The notes under the pieces were generated by a model, which saw only the letters and a program-made list of their open reading frames with translations, was not told the origin of the DNA and ran no database searches. DNA of 64,000 bases from Sulfurimicrobium sp963741495 (GTDB lineage: Bacteria > Pseudomonadota > Gammaproteobacteria > Burkholderiales > Sulfuricellaceae): the NCBI GenBank assembly GCA_963741495.1, contig CAVUID010000012.1, positions 186,001 through 250,000 of the forward strand, written 5' to 3'. This document shows, piece after piece, positions 9,602 through 17,623 of the stretch (positions within the stretch are counted from its first letter, which is position 1; each line of letters starts with the position of its first letter). The position numbers and the translations under genes were made by a program.

Positions 9602-10867
9602 TCACACCATGCACTTTTTGTGCTCGATGTGATACTCAAATTCCTTGCGATAGTGCTTCAGCATGCCCTGTACCGGCATTGCGGCAGCATCGCCCAAGGC
9701 GCAGATGGTGCGCCCGGAAATATTCTGTGTCACGCTGGCCAGCAGGTCCAGGTCGGACGGCCGTCCCAGTCCGTTCTCAATTCGATGGACGACCCGATAC
9801 AGCCAACCGGTTCCCTCGCGGCAAGGCGTACACTGGCCACAGGATTCCTCGAAATAGAAGTATGACAGGCGCTCCAGTGCTTTTACCATGCACACCGTTT
9901 CATCCATCACGATCACCGACCCGGCGCCAAGGAAAGAGCCTGCCTTGGCAATACTGTCGTAGTCCATGGTGAGGTCCATCATGATCTCGCCAGGCACGAC
10001 CGGAACAGAAGACCCACCAGGAATAACTGCCTTAAGTTTGTGACCGTTGCGCACCCCACCCGCCATTTCAAGCAATTCAGAAAATGGCGTTCCCATCCCG
10101 ATTTCGAAATTTCCCGGCTTGTTGACATGACCAGAGACAGAAAATATCTTGGTGCCGCCATTATTCGGCTTGCCTAGCTCAAGAAATTTTTGCCCGCCAT
10201 GGCGAATGATGTAAGGAATGCTGGCAAAGGTTTCAGTGTTGTTGATGGTGGTGGGCTTGCCATATAGGCCAAAGCTCGCTGGAAAAGGCGGCTTGAAGCG
10301 CGGCTGCCCTTTCTTGCCTTCAATGGATTCCAGCAACGCGGTTTCCTCACCGCAAACATAGGCGCCATAGCCATGGTGCGCATGAAGATTAAAGCAGAAA
10401 TCCGTGCCGAACAGATTGTCGCCAAGAAAACCGGCTGCGCGAGCTTCTTCCAGCGCCTCTTCGAAGCGCTCGTAGGCCTCCCATATCTCACCGTGGATAT
10501 AGTTGTATCCCACCTTTACACCCATGGTATAAGCGGCAATTGCCATGCCTTCAATCAACTGATGGGGATTGAAGCGAATGATATCCCGGTCTTTGAACGT
10601 ACCCGGCTCACCCTCGTCAGTATTGCAAACAATATATTTGTCGCCCTCGAAATGGCGCGGCATGAAGCTCCACTTCAGACCAGTGGGAAAACCCGCGCCA
10701 CCGCGTCCGCGCAAAGCAGAAATTTTGACCTGATTGATGATCTCTTCTGGCGCGATCTTTTCCGTCACCACCTTTTTGAGCGTTTCATAACCGCCGGTAG
10801 CGAGATAGCTGGCCAGTTTCCACGACTCGGGCTGATGCAAGGAGTGAAAGATGACTTCATTGGCCAT
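9602..10867 (-). CDS. nuoF: NADH-quinone oxidoreductase subunit F (NADH/FMN binding)
   Basis: A 421-residue subunit that binds NADH and FMN and carries [4Fe-4S] cluster N3. The glycine-rich nucleotide site RGRGGAGFPTGLKWSF is at about residues 53-68, and the cluster motif ESCGQCTPCREGT is near residue 340. The start codon overlaps the last base of the nuoE stop, a tight coupling typical of these two partner subunits. Confidence 0.97.
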   Translation of the reverse strand: MANEVIFHSLHQPESWKLASYLATGGYETLKKVVTEKIAPEEIINQVKISALRGRGGAGFPTGLKWSFMPRHFEGDKYIVCNTDEGEPGTFKDRDIIRFNPHQLIEGMAIAAYTMGVKVGYNYIHGEIWEAYERFEEALEEARAAGFLGDNLFGTDFCFNLHAHHGYGAYVCGEETALLESIEGKKGQPRFKPPFPASFGLYGKPTTINNTETFASIPYIIRHGGQKFLELGKPNNGGTKIFSVSGHVNKPGNFEIGMGTPFSELLEMAGGVRNGHKLKAVIPGGSSVPVVPGEIMMDLTMDYDSIAKAGSFLGAGSVIVMDETVCMVKALERLSYFYFEESCGQCTPCREGTGWLYRVVHRIENGLGRPSDLDLLASVTQNISGRTICALGDAAAMPVQGMLKHYRKEFEYHIEHKKCMV

Positions 10868-11340
10868 TATTCGAGCTCCGCCAGAATCTGATCCACTTTT
10901 TCGCTGGAAAGAGAGCCATACATGCGCTTGTTATTGATCAGGAACAAAGGCCCATCACCACAGGCACCCATGCATTCACCTTCTCTCAGGGTATAACGTC
11001 CATCAGCGGTCGTTTCACCGAATCCGATGCCAAGCTTACCCTGCAAATGTTCGACTACGCCCCCCGCCCCCATCAGAGTGCAGGAAAGATTGCTACAGAC
11101 AGTAATCTTGTATTTTCCGACAGGCTTTAAATCGTACATATTGTAGAAAGTCGCCACCTCGTAAACGGCAACCGTCGGCATGCCGAGATAAGCAGCGATG
11201 AAGTCCATGACTTCTGGAGACAGCCAGCCGTGTTCATCCTGGGCAATGCGCAAGGCCGACATCACTGCCGACTGTTTGCGATCAGAAGGATATTTGGCGA
11301 CTTCACGATCAATTTTAGCTTGGGATTCTGGGCTTAACAT
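10867..11340 (-). CDS. nuoE: NADH-quinone oxidoreductase subunit E ([2Fe-2S])
   Basis: A 157-residue thioredoxin-fold subunit carrying cluster N1a. The four cluster cysteines are visible in TVCSNLSCTLMGA (about residues 84-96) and REGECMGACGDGP (about residues 122-134). It starts 8 bases after nuoD and ends at the nuoF start. The length is normal for the family. Confidence 0.97.
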   Translation of the reverse strand: MLSPESQAKIDREVAKYPSDRKQSAVMSALRIAQDEHGWLSPEVMDFIAAYLGMPTVAVYEVATFYNMYDLKPVGKYKITVCSNLSCTLMGAGGVVEHLQGKLGIGFGETTADGRYTLREGECMGACGDGPLFLINNKRMYGSLSSEKVDQILAELE

Positions 11341-11348
11341 TTCAATTC

Positions 11349-12608
11349 TTATCGATCAATTTCACCGAACACAATGTCCATTGTCCCCATGATCGTTACT
11401 ACGTCGGCGATCATGTGGCCGCGTGCCATTTCATCCATGGCTTGCATGTGCGCAAAACCAGGTGCCCTGATTTTCAGGCGGTAAGGCTTGTTGGCGCCAT
11501 CCGACACCATATAGATTCCGAATTCACCTTTGGGATGCTCCACCGCGCAGTAAGCCTCGCCCTCTGGTACATGCATCCCCTCGCTGAACAGCTTGAAGTG
11601 ATGGATCAATTCTTCCATGTTCGACTTCATCGCTTCACGGCTGGGCGGCGCAACCTTGTGATTTTCCGTTATCACCGGGCCCGGGTTCTTGCGCAACCAG
11701 TCCACGCACTGCTTCATGATGCGATTAGACTGGCGCATCTCTTCCATGCGCACCAGATAGCGATCATAACTGTCGCCGTTAACACCGACCGGAATATCAA
11801 AATCCAGTCTGTCGTAAACCTCATAAGGCTGCTGCTTGCGAATATCCCAGGCCAGGCCGGAACCACGCAACATCGGTCCGGTTAGCCCCTTCGCCAGAGC
11901 GCGCTCCGGGCTGATTACGCCGATACCCACAGTACGCTGTTTCCAGATACGGTTGTCCGTCAGCAAAGTCTCATATTCATCAACATAGGCAGGGAAGCGC
12001 TGAGTGAAGTCTTCAATGAAATCCAGCATCGAGCCTTGCCGGTTGGAGTTCATGAATTTGATATCACTGGCATTATGCTTGGGCATTTTCCCCAGCTCGT
12101 ACTGCGGCATGCTATCCGGCAGGTCACGGTACACGCCGCCCGGACGGTAATATGCCGCGTGCAAACGGGCGCCTGACACCGCTTCGTAGCAATCCATGAG
12201 ATCTTCACGTTCACGGAACGCATAGAGAAACATGGTCATTGCGCCGACGTCGAGCGCATGCGCGCCGATCCACAGCAAATGATTCAGGATACGAGTAATC
12301 TCGTCGAACAGAACCCGGATGTACTGCGCCCGAATCGGCACCTCCAGTTGCAACAGCTTCTCAACCGCCATCACATAGGCGTGCTCGTTGCTCATCATGG
12401 ACACGTAATCCAGGCGATCCATGTAAGGCAAAGACTGAAGGAAAGTCTTGTGTTCAGCCAGTTTTTCCGTGCCGCGATGCAACAAGCCGATATGCGGGTC
12501 GGCACGCATCACAACCTCGCCGTCCAACTCGAGCACCATACGCAGCACACCATGTGCCGCTGGATGCTGGGGACCGAAGTTAAGCGTGTAATTTCTGATT
12601 TCAGGCAC
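11349..12608 (-). CDS. nuoD: NADH-quinone oxidoreductase subunit D
   Basis: The 49-kDa-type subunit lining the quinone pocket, with the conserved GPQHPAAHGVLR near the N-terminus. The frame is open further upstream, but the family begins immediately before EIRNYTLNFGPQHP. I therefore choose the GTG at 12608, which gives 419 residues (the usual size) and overlaps the nuoC stop by 8 bases, indicating translational coupling. An ATG further up at 12656 would add residues encoded inside nuoC and is unlikely. Confidence 0.95.
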   Translation of the reverse strand: MPEIRNYTLNFGPQHPAAHGVLRMVLELDGEVVMRADPHIGLLHRGTEKLAEHKTFLQSLPYMDRLDYVSMMSNEHAYVMAVEKLLQLEVPIRAQYIRVLFDEITRILNHLLWIGAHALDVGAMTMFLYAFREREDLMDCYEAVSGARLHAAYYRPGGVYRDLPDSMPQYELGKMPKHNASDIKFMNSNRQGSMLDFIEDFTQRFPAYVDEYETLLTDNRIWKQRTVGIGVISPERALAKGLTGPMLRGSGLAWDIRKQQPYEVYDRLDFDIPVGVNGDSYDRYLVRMEEMRQSNRIMKQCVDWLRKNPGPVITENHKVAPPSREAMKSNMEELIHHFKLFSEGMHVPEGEAYCAVEHPKGEFGIYMVSDGANKPYRLKIRAPGFAHMQAMDEMARGHMIADVVTIMGTMDIVFGEIDR

Positions 12609-13194
12609 TGTAACTGTCCTCGCGGATGATACGCGGCACCAGCACCCGCTCTTCAACCGTGACAGGCTGGTAAATCACGCGGTGCTGATCAGGGTCATAA
12701 CGCATTTCCACATTGCCGGAAAGCGGAAAATCCTTCCTGAAAGGGTGGCCAACAAAACCATAGTCCGTCAGGATGCGACGCAGGTCATCGTGACCATTGA
12801 ATACGATACCGTACAAGTCGAATGCTTCACGTTCATACCAGTTGGCAGTCGACCACAGATTCATGACGGAATCGACCACCGGATATTCATCATCCGAAGC
12901 GAACACGCGCACCCGTATGCGCTGATTGAGACTGACCGACAACAGGTGATAGACCACCGCAAATCGACGCCCATCCCATTGACCATCCCTGTATTCGCTA
13001 TAATCCATCCCACAGACATCGCTCAGTTGCTCGAAGCGCAATTCTGGGTGGTCACGTAGAATCTGAGCCGCATCGAGCCAGTCCTTGTCCCGCACCACCA
13101 GCGTCAATTCATCGAGACGTTCGGTGAGCGTTAATATCCTGCCGCCTAGCGCTTTTTGCAGCGAGCTGGCAAGACCTTGGAGAAAAGCGTTCAT
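12601..13194 (-). CDS. nuoC: NADH-quinone oxidoreductase subunit C
   Basis: A 197-residue peripheral-arm subunit (30-kDa type) that packs against NuoD and NuoB. The family signature ERE-AFDLYGI...GHDDLRRILTDYGF is seen at about residues 118-145, followed by GHPFRKDFPLSG. It is a separate gene rather than the NuoCD fusion of enterobacteria. It lies 22 bases from nuoB and overlaps nuoD. Confidence 0.97.
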   Translation of the reverse strand: MNAFLQGLASSLQKALGGRILTLTERLDELTLVVRDKDWLDAAQILRDHPELRFEQLSDVCGMDYSEYRDGQWDGRRFAVVYHLLSVSLNQRIRVRVFASDDEYPVVDSVMNLWSTANWYEREAFDLYGIVFNGHDDLRRILTDYGFVGHPFRKDFPLSGNVEMRYDPDQHRVIYQPVTVEERVLVPRIIREDSYSA

Positions 13195-13216
13195 GAATTA
13201 AGACTCTTGTTTTTCT

Positions 13217-13693
13217 TTAGCGAGCGATAGTATTGGTACGGCGAATCTTGCTCTGCAACTGGACCAGACCATATAGCAATGCTTCAGCCGTGGGCGGACA
13301 ACCAGGCACATAAACGTCGACCGGCACAACACGGTCACAGCCACGCACCACCGAATAGGAATAATGATAATAGCCGCCGCCGTTGGCACAGGACCCCATG
13401 GACACCACCCAGCGCGGCTCAGCCATTTGATCGTACACCTTACGCAAGGCTGGCGCCATTTTGTTGGTCAGGGTTCCTGCCACGATCATCACATCAGACT
13501 GGCGCGGACTGGGACGAAATACAATTCCAAAACGATCAAGATCATAACGAGAGGCGCCCGCCTGCATCATCTCAACCGCGCAACAGGCCAACCCAAAAGT
13601 CATGGGCCACAAGGAACCCGTACGCGTATAATTGATGACTGTATCCAGGGTTGTAGTTACAAACCCCTTCTCAAAGACGCCTTCTATTCCCAC
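13217..13693 (-). CDS. nuoB: NADH-quinone oxidoreductase subunit B
   Basis: Subunit carrying the terminal [4Fe-4S] cluster N2, which reduces quinone. The ligating cysteines are visible as the tandem pair in LACCAVEMM, in GSCANGGG and in VPGCPPTAEAL. I choose the GTG at 13693 (reading as MGIEGVFEKGFVTTT), which gives 158 residues, the family's standard length, and a 10-base overlap with nuoA. An ATG at 13714 would add seven non-conserved residues. Confidence 0.95.
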   Translation of the reverse strand: MGIEGVFEKGFVTTTLDTVINYTRTGSLWPMTFGLACCAVEMMQAGASRYDLDRFGIVFRPSPRQSDVMIVAGTLTNKMAPALRKVYDQMAEPRWVVSMGSCANGGGYYHYSYSVVRGCDRVVPVDVYVPGCPPTAEALLYGLVQLQSKIRRTNTIAR

Positions 13694-14040
13694 TCGAGGG
13701 CTCCCTTCTTCCACTCATAGATGAAACCCACCACCAGGATGGCAAGAAAAATCACCATGGCCAGGTAACCGAACAAACCGATTTCCTCAAGCACCACAGC
13801 CCACGGAAACAGGAAAGCAATTTCGAGATCAAAGAGAATAAACAGAATTGCGATGAGGTAGTAACGCACATCGAACTTCATGCGCGCATCTTCAAACGCC
13901 TCAAAGCCGCACTCATAAGGAGAGAGTTTTTCGCTATCCGGGCGATGGGGTGCCAGAATAAAACCGGCCACCATCGGCCCCACACCAACCAGAAGGCCTA
14001 CTGCAACGAATAACAGGATTGGAAAATAGTTTTCCAACAT
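13684..14040 (-). CDS. nuoA: NADH-quinone oxidoreductase subunit A
   Basis: The 118-residue first gene of the complex I operon. Three transmembrane helices flank the conserved acidic loop SPYECGFEAFEDARMKFDVR (about residues 40-60), which lies at the quinone-site junction. The translated start MLENYFPILLFVAVGLLVG is standard. A plausible promoter lies about 110 bases upstream, and the tRNA-Leu gene is immediately beyond it. Confidence 0.97.
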   Translation of the reverse strand: MLENYFPILLFVAVGLLVGVGPMVAGFILAPHRPDSEKLSPYECGFEAFEDARMKFDVRYYLIAILFILFDLEIAFLFPWAVVLEEIGLFGYLAMVIFLAILVVGFIYEWKKGALEWE

Positions 14041-14151
14041 TTGCAGCTCCGCGAATAACTCAACAATTTAAAAGAGAGGCCACATCAACCCGGCAGAAAG
14101 CGCAACGTTATGCTAAAGCCCACTTAAAACTATGTTTCATAAATTTCACTT

Positions 14152-14180
14152 ATTATACACCACTACTAATGCATGTATAA
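14152..14180 (-). promoter_or_regulatory. putative sigma70-type promoter of the nuo operon
   Basis: On the minus strand a perfect -10 hexamer TATAAT (14157-14152) follows TTATAC (14180-14175) at a 17-base spacing. The -35 match is weak. It lies between the tRNA-Leu gene and nuoA in AT-rich DNA, leaving a leader of about 100 bases. The assignment rests on the -10 match and position only. Confidence 0.4.
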
Positions 14181-14190
14181 GCATTTTATA

Positions 14191-14275
14191 TGGTGCCGAT
14201 GAGCAGACTCGAACTGCTACGGCTTTCGCCACTACCCCCTCAAGATAGCGTGTCTACCAATTTCACCACATCGGC
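14191..14275 (-). tRNA. tRNA-Leu (anticodon GAG)
   Basis: An 85-base class II tRNA on the minus strand with CCA encoded at its 3' end. The acceptor arms GCCGATG and CATCGGC pair perfectly. The D-loop reads GGTGAAATTGGTAGACAC as in other tRNA-Leu genes, and the anticodon loop TTGAGGG sits between CTATC and GGTAG, giving anticodon GAG. A variable arm and TTCGAGTCT in the T arm are present. The secG-tRNA-Leu-nuoA order is well known in betaproteobacteria. Confidence 0.97.
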
Positions 14276-14321
14276 TTTGCATTCGATGACGCTGTAAAGC
14301 AGCAGCGCATCACAACAACTT

Positions 14322-14657
14322 TTAGTTAGGAATATCCTTGGCTTTAGAGCCTGGCCCAACCGGGGAAGCAGGTTGCGTTACTGGCAAAACCTGTTTTTGA
14401 CTCTCCATCACGCCTACCGGCTTGCTTTTAGCACCAGAAAAATACGTCAGAGTCAGACTGGTTACAAAAAAGACCGCCGCCAGAATTGCTGTGGCACGAC
14501 TAAGAAAATTTGCCGAACCAGTCGAGCCAAACAGACTGCCAGACGCGCCGCTTCCAAAAGCAGCGCCCATGTCAGCACCTTTACCGTGTTGCATTAACAC
14601 CAGGCCAACCACGCCCAGCGCAACAATCACATGAACAATCCAAACCACTGTTTCCAT
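14322..14657 (-). CDS. secG: protein translocase subunit SecG
   Basis: A 111-residue auxiliary subunit of the SecYEG protein-export channel in the inner membrane. Two hydrophobic helices (about residues 4-22 and 52-72) flank the conserved loop LMQHGKGADMGAAFGSGASG. The C-terminal 30 residues are polar and proline-rich, as usual. It is transcribed after tpiA and before the tRNA-Leu gene, the usual context for this family. Confidence 0.97.
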   Translation of the reverse strand: METVVWIVHVIVALGVVGLVLMQHGKGADMGAAFGSGASGSLFGSTGSANFLSRATAILAAVFFVTSLTLTYFSGAKSKPVGVMESQKQVLPVTQPASPVGPGSKAKDIPN

Positions 14658-14687
14658 TTAAACAAAAACCTTTTTATAGAATCCGAA

Positions 14688-15446
14688 TTAACCTTGCTGG
14701 GCAGCGCGGCAAATTGCCACAAACTCATCCGCACTAAGAGAGGCGCCACCGATCAGTCCGCCATCGATATCAGGCATTGCAAACAATTGTGCCGCATTGG
14801 CCGCCTTTACGCTACCCCCGTACTGAATTACCAGTCCAGCGGCGACTTCGGCACTGTCGGCGGCAATTTTTCCGCGGATGAACGCATGCACTGCCTGCGC
14901 CTGTTCGGATGACGCTGTCTTTCCTGTGCCGATCGCCCAGACTGGCTCATAAGCCACAACGGCCTTGGAAAAGGCTGACACACCAGCGACTGCCAGCACG
15001 GCATCCATCTGCCGCGCCACCACTTGCTCGGTAATATTGGCTTCGCGCTCATCAAGACTTTCTCCCACGCACAGGATAGGTGTCAAACCAGCTTTCTGGG
15101 CCGCAACAAATTTTGCTGCCACGACTGCATCATCCTCGCCATACAGCGCACGACGCTCGGAGTGCCCAACCAGAACATATTTGCAGCCAAAATCCAGCAA
15201 CATTGAAGCAGAAACCTCGCCCGTGTAAGCACCTTTTTCCTGCTGGCTCAAATTTTGAGCACCCCAGGAAATATTGCTGCTCTGCAAGATCGACTGCGCC
15301 TGGAATAAATAAGGGAAGGGAACACACACCGCACAGGAAGCACGGTTCAAATCAGCCAACTGAGGGATGATGGCATCCAGCAGCGCCTTGTTCTCGCTCA
15401 GACTGCCGTGCATCTTCCAGTTACCTGCGACCAGTTTCTCGCGCAT
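14688..15446 (-). CDS. tpiA: triosephosphate isomerase
   Basis: Interconverts dihydroxyacetone phosphate and glyceraldehyde-3-phosphate in glycolysis and gluconeogenesis. Active-site features are visible: AGNWKMHG with the catalytic lysine near the N-terminus, VGHSERR with the catalytic histidine, and VAYEPVWAIGTGKTAS with the catalytic glutamate and mobile loop 6. I choose the ATG at 15446 (MREKLVAGNWKMHG), giving 252 residues; an ATG six codons further up adds non-conserved residues. It is the promoter-proximal gene ahead of secG. Confidence 0.97.
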   Translation of the reverse strand: MREKLVAGNWKMHGSLSENKALLDAIIPQLADLNRASCAVCVPFPYLFQAQSILQSSNISWGAQNLSQQEKGAYTGEVSASMLLDFGCKYVLVGHSERRALYGEDDAVVAAKFVAAQKAGLTPILCVGESLDEREANITEQVVARQMDAVLAVAGVSAFSKAVVAYEPVWAIGTGKTASSEQAQAVHAFIRGKIAADSAEVAAGLVIQYGGSVKAANAAQLFAMPDIDGGLIGGASLSADEFVAICRAAQQG

Positions 15447-15543
15447 TCCTTGCCCCTTGTTCACGAAATGCGCGCATGGTACCGTCTAAGGCTTATGCGG
15501 TCAAATTCTTGAGCCCGACTCAAGCCATTCAGAGCCTATTTTC

Positions 15544-15729
15544 ATGGACCAAAACAGAGTTCAACTTTGTGTAGAAAAACTGTGCCAAAAGGGGTGCAAG
15601 GACGTGCTGGAGACCATTCAGACACTGGAACATCACCAAGCGGTGACTGAAACGCTAAGTCTGAGCAGCGATGAAGTTCAGCGCGTTCTAACGGAACTGA
15701 AAAGCATCATGGACATTTATCGGGGATAA
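15544..15729 (+). CDS. small conserved-looking protein of unknown function (61 aa)
   Basis: A 61-residue acidic protein starting MDQNRVQLCVEKLCQKGC, with three cysteines in the first 18 residues and a helical C-terminal half (LSSDEVQRVLTELKSIMDIY). It is divergent from tpiA and its stop lies 3 bases before the convergent end of the next gene. Small proteins of this type are often found beside housekeeping genes in betaproteobacteria, but I cannot name a family or a function. The reading frame and compact spacing are the main support. Confidence 0.65.
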   Translation: MDQNRVQLCVEKLCQKGCKDVLETIQTLEHHQAVTETLSLSSDEVQRVLTELKSIMDIYRG

Positions 15730-15732
15730 GCT

Positions 15733-16173
15733 TTAACGTCTGCGACGCCCCTCATAGACAGCGATTTCCTTGATCACTTCCTGATAGGGCACATCCCGCA
15801 TGGAGCCATAGCGCCGCTGGGTTTCGATTGCCAGAGCGTGTATATTTTCGACCAACACCGCTTCCGGGTCGAACAAGCGTTGAACCCCCAGCAAGCCACC
15901 GCATTGCACCTTGACCTCCTTCGCATGCGGCAAGGGCTCGCCCGGATGAATCAGCTTCAGCACAAATGAAGCATTCTGATGCAGCAGGCCATGCAGGGTC
16001 AGACAGTTCTCGCGTGCCACCGCCGCCTCGCACGCAACCGCCTCACGCTCCGCGATATTAAACTTGCGCGCCTGATCGCAATCGGCGCAACGACTGAGAA
16101 TCGCCTTCTCGAAGGGGCATGAAAGCCTCACCTTCTCGTCATAGGTGGCTTTGTAGGCGCTCTCGTTCAGCAC
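15733..16173 (-). CDS. cysteine-containing protein of unknown function
   Basis: A 146-residue soluble protein from a GTG start at 16173, 3 bases after the upstream gene's stop, so probably translationally coupled to it. The N-terminal third holds a cysteine cluster (CPFEKAILSRCADC, then AVACEAA and ENCLTLHG) that could bind a metal or an Fe-S cluster; this is inference only. The C-terminus is strongly basic (EGRRRR). I do not recognise a named family. No signal peptide or transmembrane helix is apparent. Confidence 0.7.
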   Translation of the reverse strand: MLNESAYKATYDEKVRLSCPFEKAILSRCADCDQARKFNIAEREAVACEAAVARENCLTLHGLLHQNASFVLKLIHPGEPLPHAKEVKVQCGGLLGVQRLFDPEAVLVENIHALAIETQRRYGSMRDVPYQEVIKEIAVYEGRRRR

Positions 16174-16176
16174 CGC

Positions 16177-16407
16177 CTAATAATCCTCGCCTGTAATTGG
16201 CTGCGGTTCGCGCTCCTGATTCAGCACATCCTCTGCCTGCAACTGGTTCTCTCCAAACATGACCTTGATTGATATTTTGTCATCCGCCACAAGCGCCTGA
16301 CGCAAAGTCTTGGCATGGGCGCTGGCCTCCTTGAAGGCATCGAACTGGCCGGCAAGCTCAAACTGCTTGAAGGGGAAAGTGGTTACTTTAAAAACATAAT
16401 AGGGCAT
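16177..16407 (-). CDS. small protein of unknown function, partner of the downstream Cys protein
   Basis: A 76-residue protein starting MPYYVFKVTTFPFKQFEL at 16407. The frame is open to 16452, but conservation-like character and the upstream AT-rich promoter region favour the internal ATG. It looks like a small alpha/beta domain with an acidic C-terminus. It is first in a two-gene unit with the cysteine protein 3 bases downstream, and divergent from a Fur-family regulator 126 bases away, which may control it. Function is unknown. Confidence 0.7.
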   Translation of the reverse strand: MPYYVFKVTTFPFKQFELAGQFDAFKEASAHAKTLRQALVADDKISIKVMFGENQLQAEDVLNQEREPQPITGEDY

Positions 16408-16533
16408 GACTTCTCCAGAAATTAATCGTAATTGCAAAATAGATAAGGGCAAACTTGAGGCAAATCAAGGTTAATTGTTACAGATAAGCGAAGAATTAGA
16501 CACGGTCCAATTCTTTCGGTAATATTTTTCATC

Positions 16534-16953
16534 ATGAGAACAACTGACTACACACGCGACAACATAGTTGAACGGCTACGGCAACATGGCATCAACCCCA
16601 CTCACCAGCGTATAGAGATTGCCCATGCGCTATTTTCGCATCACGGGCATTTATGCGCTGATCAGGTTATGTCCATTACCAACGCCAGGCACAGCGAAAC
16701 TTCCAAAGCAACGGTTTACAACACGCTCAACCTGTTCCTGGGAAAGAAAATGATACGCGAAGTGATCGTAGACCCAAGCAAGGTTTTCTATGATCCCAAC
16801 ACCCATCCTCACCATCACTTTTACAACATCGCCACCGGCGAACTGACCGACATTGATGTCGATGACATCGGCCTAACCGGCCTTCCTCCATTGCCGCCAG
16901 GACTGGTAACCGAAGGCGTGGACATCATCGTGCGCGTCCGCCCCGGCGCCTAG
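16534..16953 (+). CDS. Fur-family transcriptional regulator (Irr/PerR-like)
   Basis: A 139-residue metal- or haem-responsive repressor. An N-terminal winged helix (about residues 10-85) includes the family sequence NPTHQRIEIAHALF and the recognition-helix region KATVYNTLNLF. The regulatory site HPHHHFYNIATGE is present, while the CXXC zinc motifs of classical Fur are missing, as in Irr-type members. This points to iron/haem or peroxide sensing rather than Fur proper. It is divergent from the two small genes at 15.7-16.4 kb, and its stop overlaps the convergent folE stop by 4 bases. Confidence 0.85.
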   Translation: MRTTDYTRDNIVERLRQHGINPTHQRIEIAHALFSHHGHLCADQVMSITNARHSETSKATVYNTLNLFLGKKMIREVIVDPSKVFYDPNTHPHHHFYNIATGELTDIDVDDIGLTGLPPLPPGLVTEGVDIIVRVRPGA

Positions 16954-17591
16954 ACCGTGCTCCCGGGGAGCGCGCGCAAGAACTCCATGCGCAAATGGTC
17001 GCTCTCCCGGAAACAACCGGTAAACGCCTGCGTGTAGACGCGCTCATCGCCGCGCCGGTCCTCGCCCAGCAACAAACATAACTGCTCTGCCTCGATTACG
17101 CACGCAGCCCCTTTTGCATGGCCGAAGCTCACCAGCGCCTCGGCAATATCACGCGTCATCCATTCCTGGTAAGTGAAACGATGCCCGATGGCATCCACCA
17201 GTCGAGCGATCCGGCCAAAACCATGCAGGCGCCCGCCCGGCACATAGGCCACGTGTGCAACCCCCCGGAACGGCACCAGATGATGCGGGCACACACCATG
17301 CACAGCAATGCCACGCACCACCACCATGTCCTCGCGCGCATCTTCAAATCCCTCGCCGAGAACCGTGGCTGGATCCAGGTCATAGCCGCCGAGCAGGCGT
17401 TTTTCCCACAAATCACGAACGCGCTTTGCCGTCTTGCTGGTATGCGTGGTATCCGGCGCAATGCCGCAGGCGCTGAGCATGTCCGATACCGCCTGCTCAA
17501 ACGCGGCGCCATCGAATTGCCCCTTTCTGGGAATGCCAACCCCGCCCTGAGGGGGAAAACTGAAGCTATCGTGGTCGCAGCATCCTGACAT
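16950..17591 (-). CDS. folE: GTP cyclohydrolase I (FolE type)
   Basis: Converts GTP to 7,8-dihydroneopterin triphosphate, the entry step to folate and pterins. The zinc and active-site segments are visible: HGVCPHHLVPFRG, GFGRIARLVDAIGHRF and the second zinc cysteine in EAEQLCLLLGEDRR. The ATG at 17591 is preceded by AGGAGGT at ideal distance and gives 213 residues. An ATG 12 codons upstream overlaps hemW by ATGA but lacks such a site. The sequence is somewhat divergent from E. coli FolE, so a specialised role (for example queuosine supply) cannot be excluded. Confidence 0.9.
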   Translation of the reverse strand: MSGCCDHDSFSFPPQGGVGIPRKGQFDGAAFEQAVSDMLSACGIAPDTTHTSKTAKRVRDLWEKRLLGGYDLDPATVLGEGFEDAREDMVVVRGIAVHGVCPHHLVPFRGVAHVAYVPGGRLHGFGRIARLVDAIGHRFTYQEWMTRDIAEALVSFGHAKGAACVIEAEQLCLLLGEDRRGDERVYTQAFTGCFRESDHLRMEFLRALPGSTV

Positions 17592-17623
17592 ACTTACCTC
17601 CTGACCCAAAAGCGAGGATAGCT

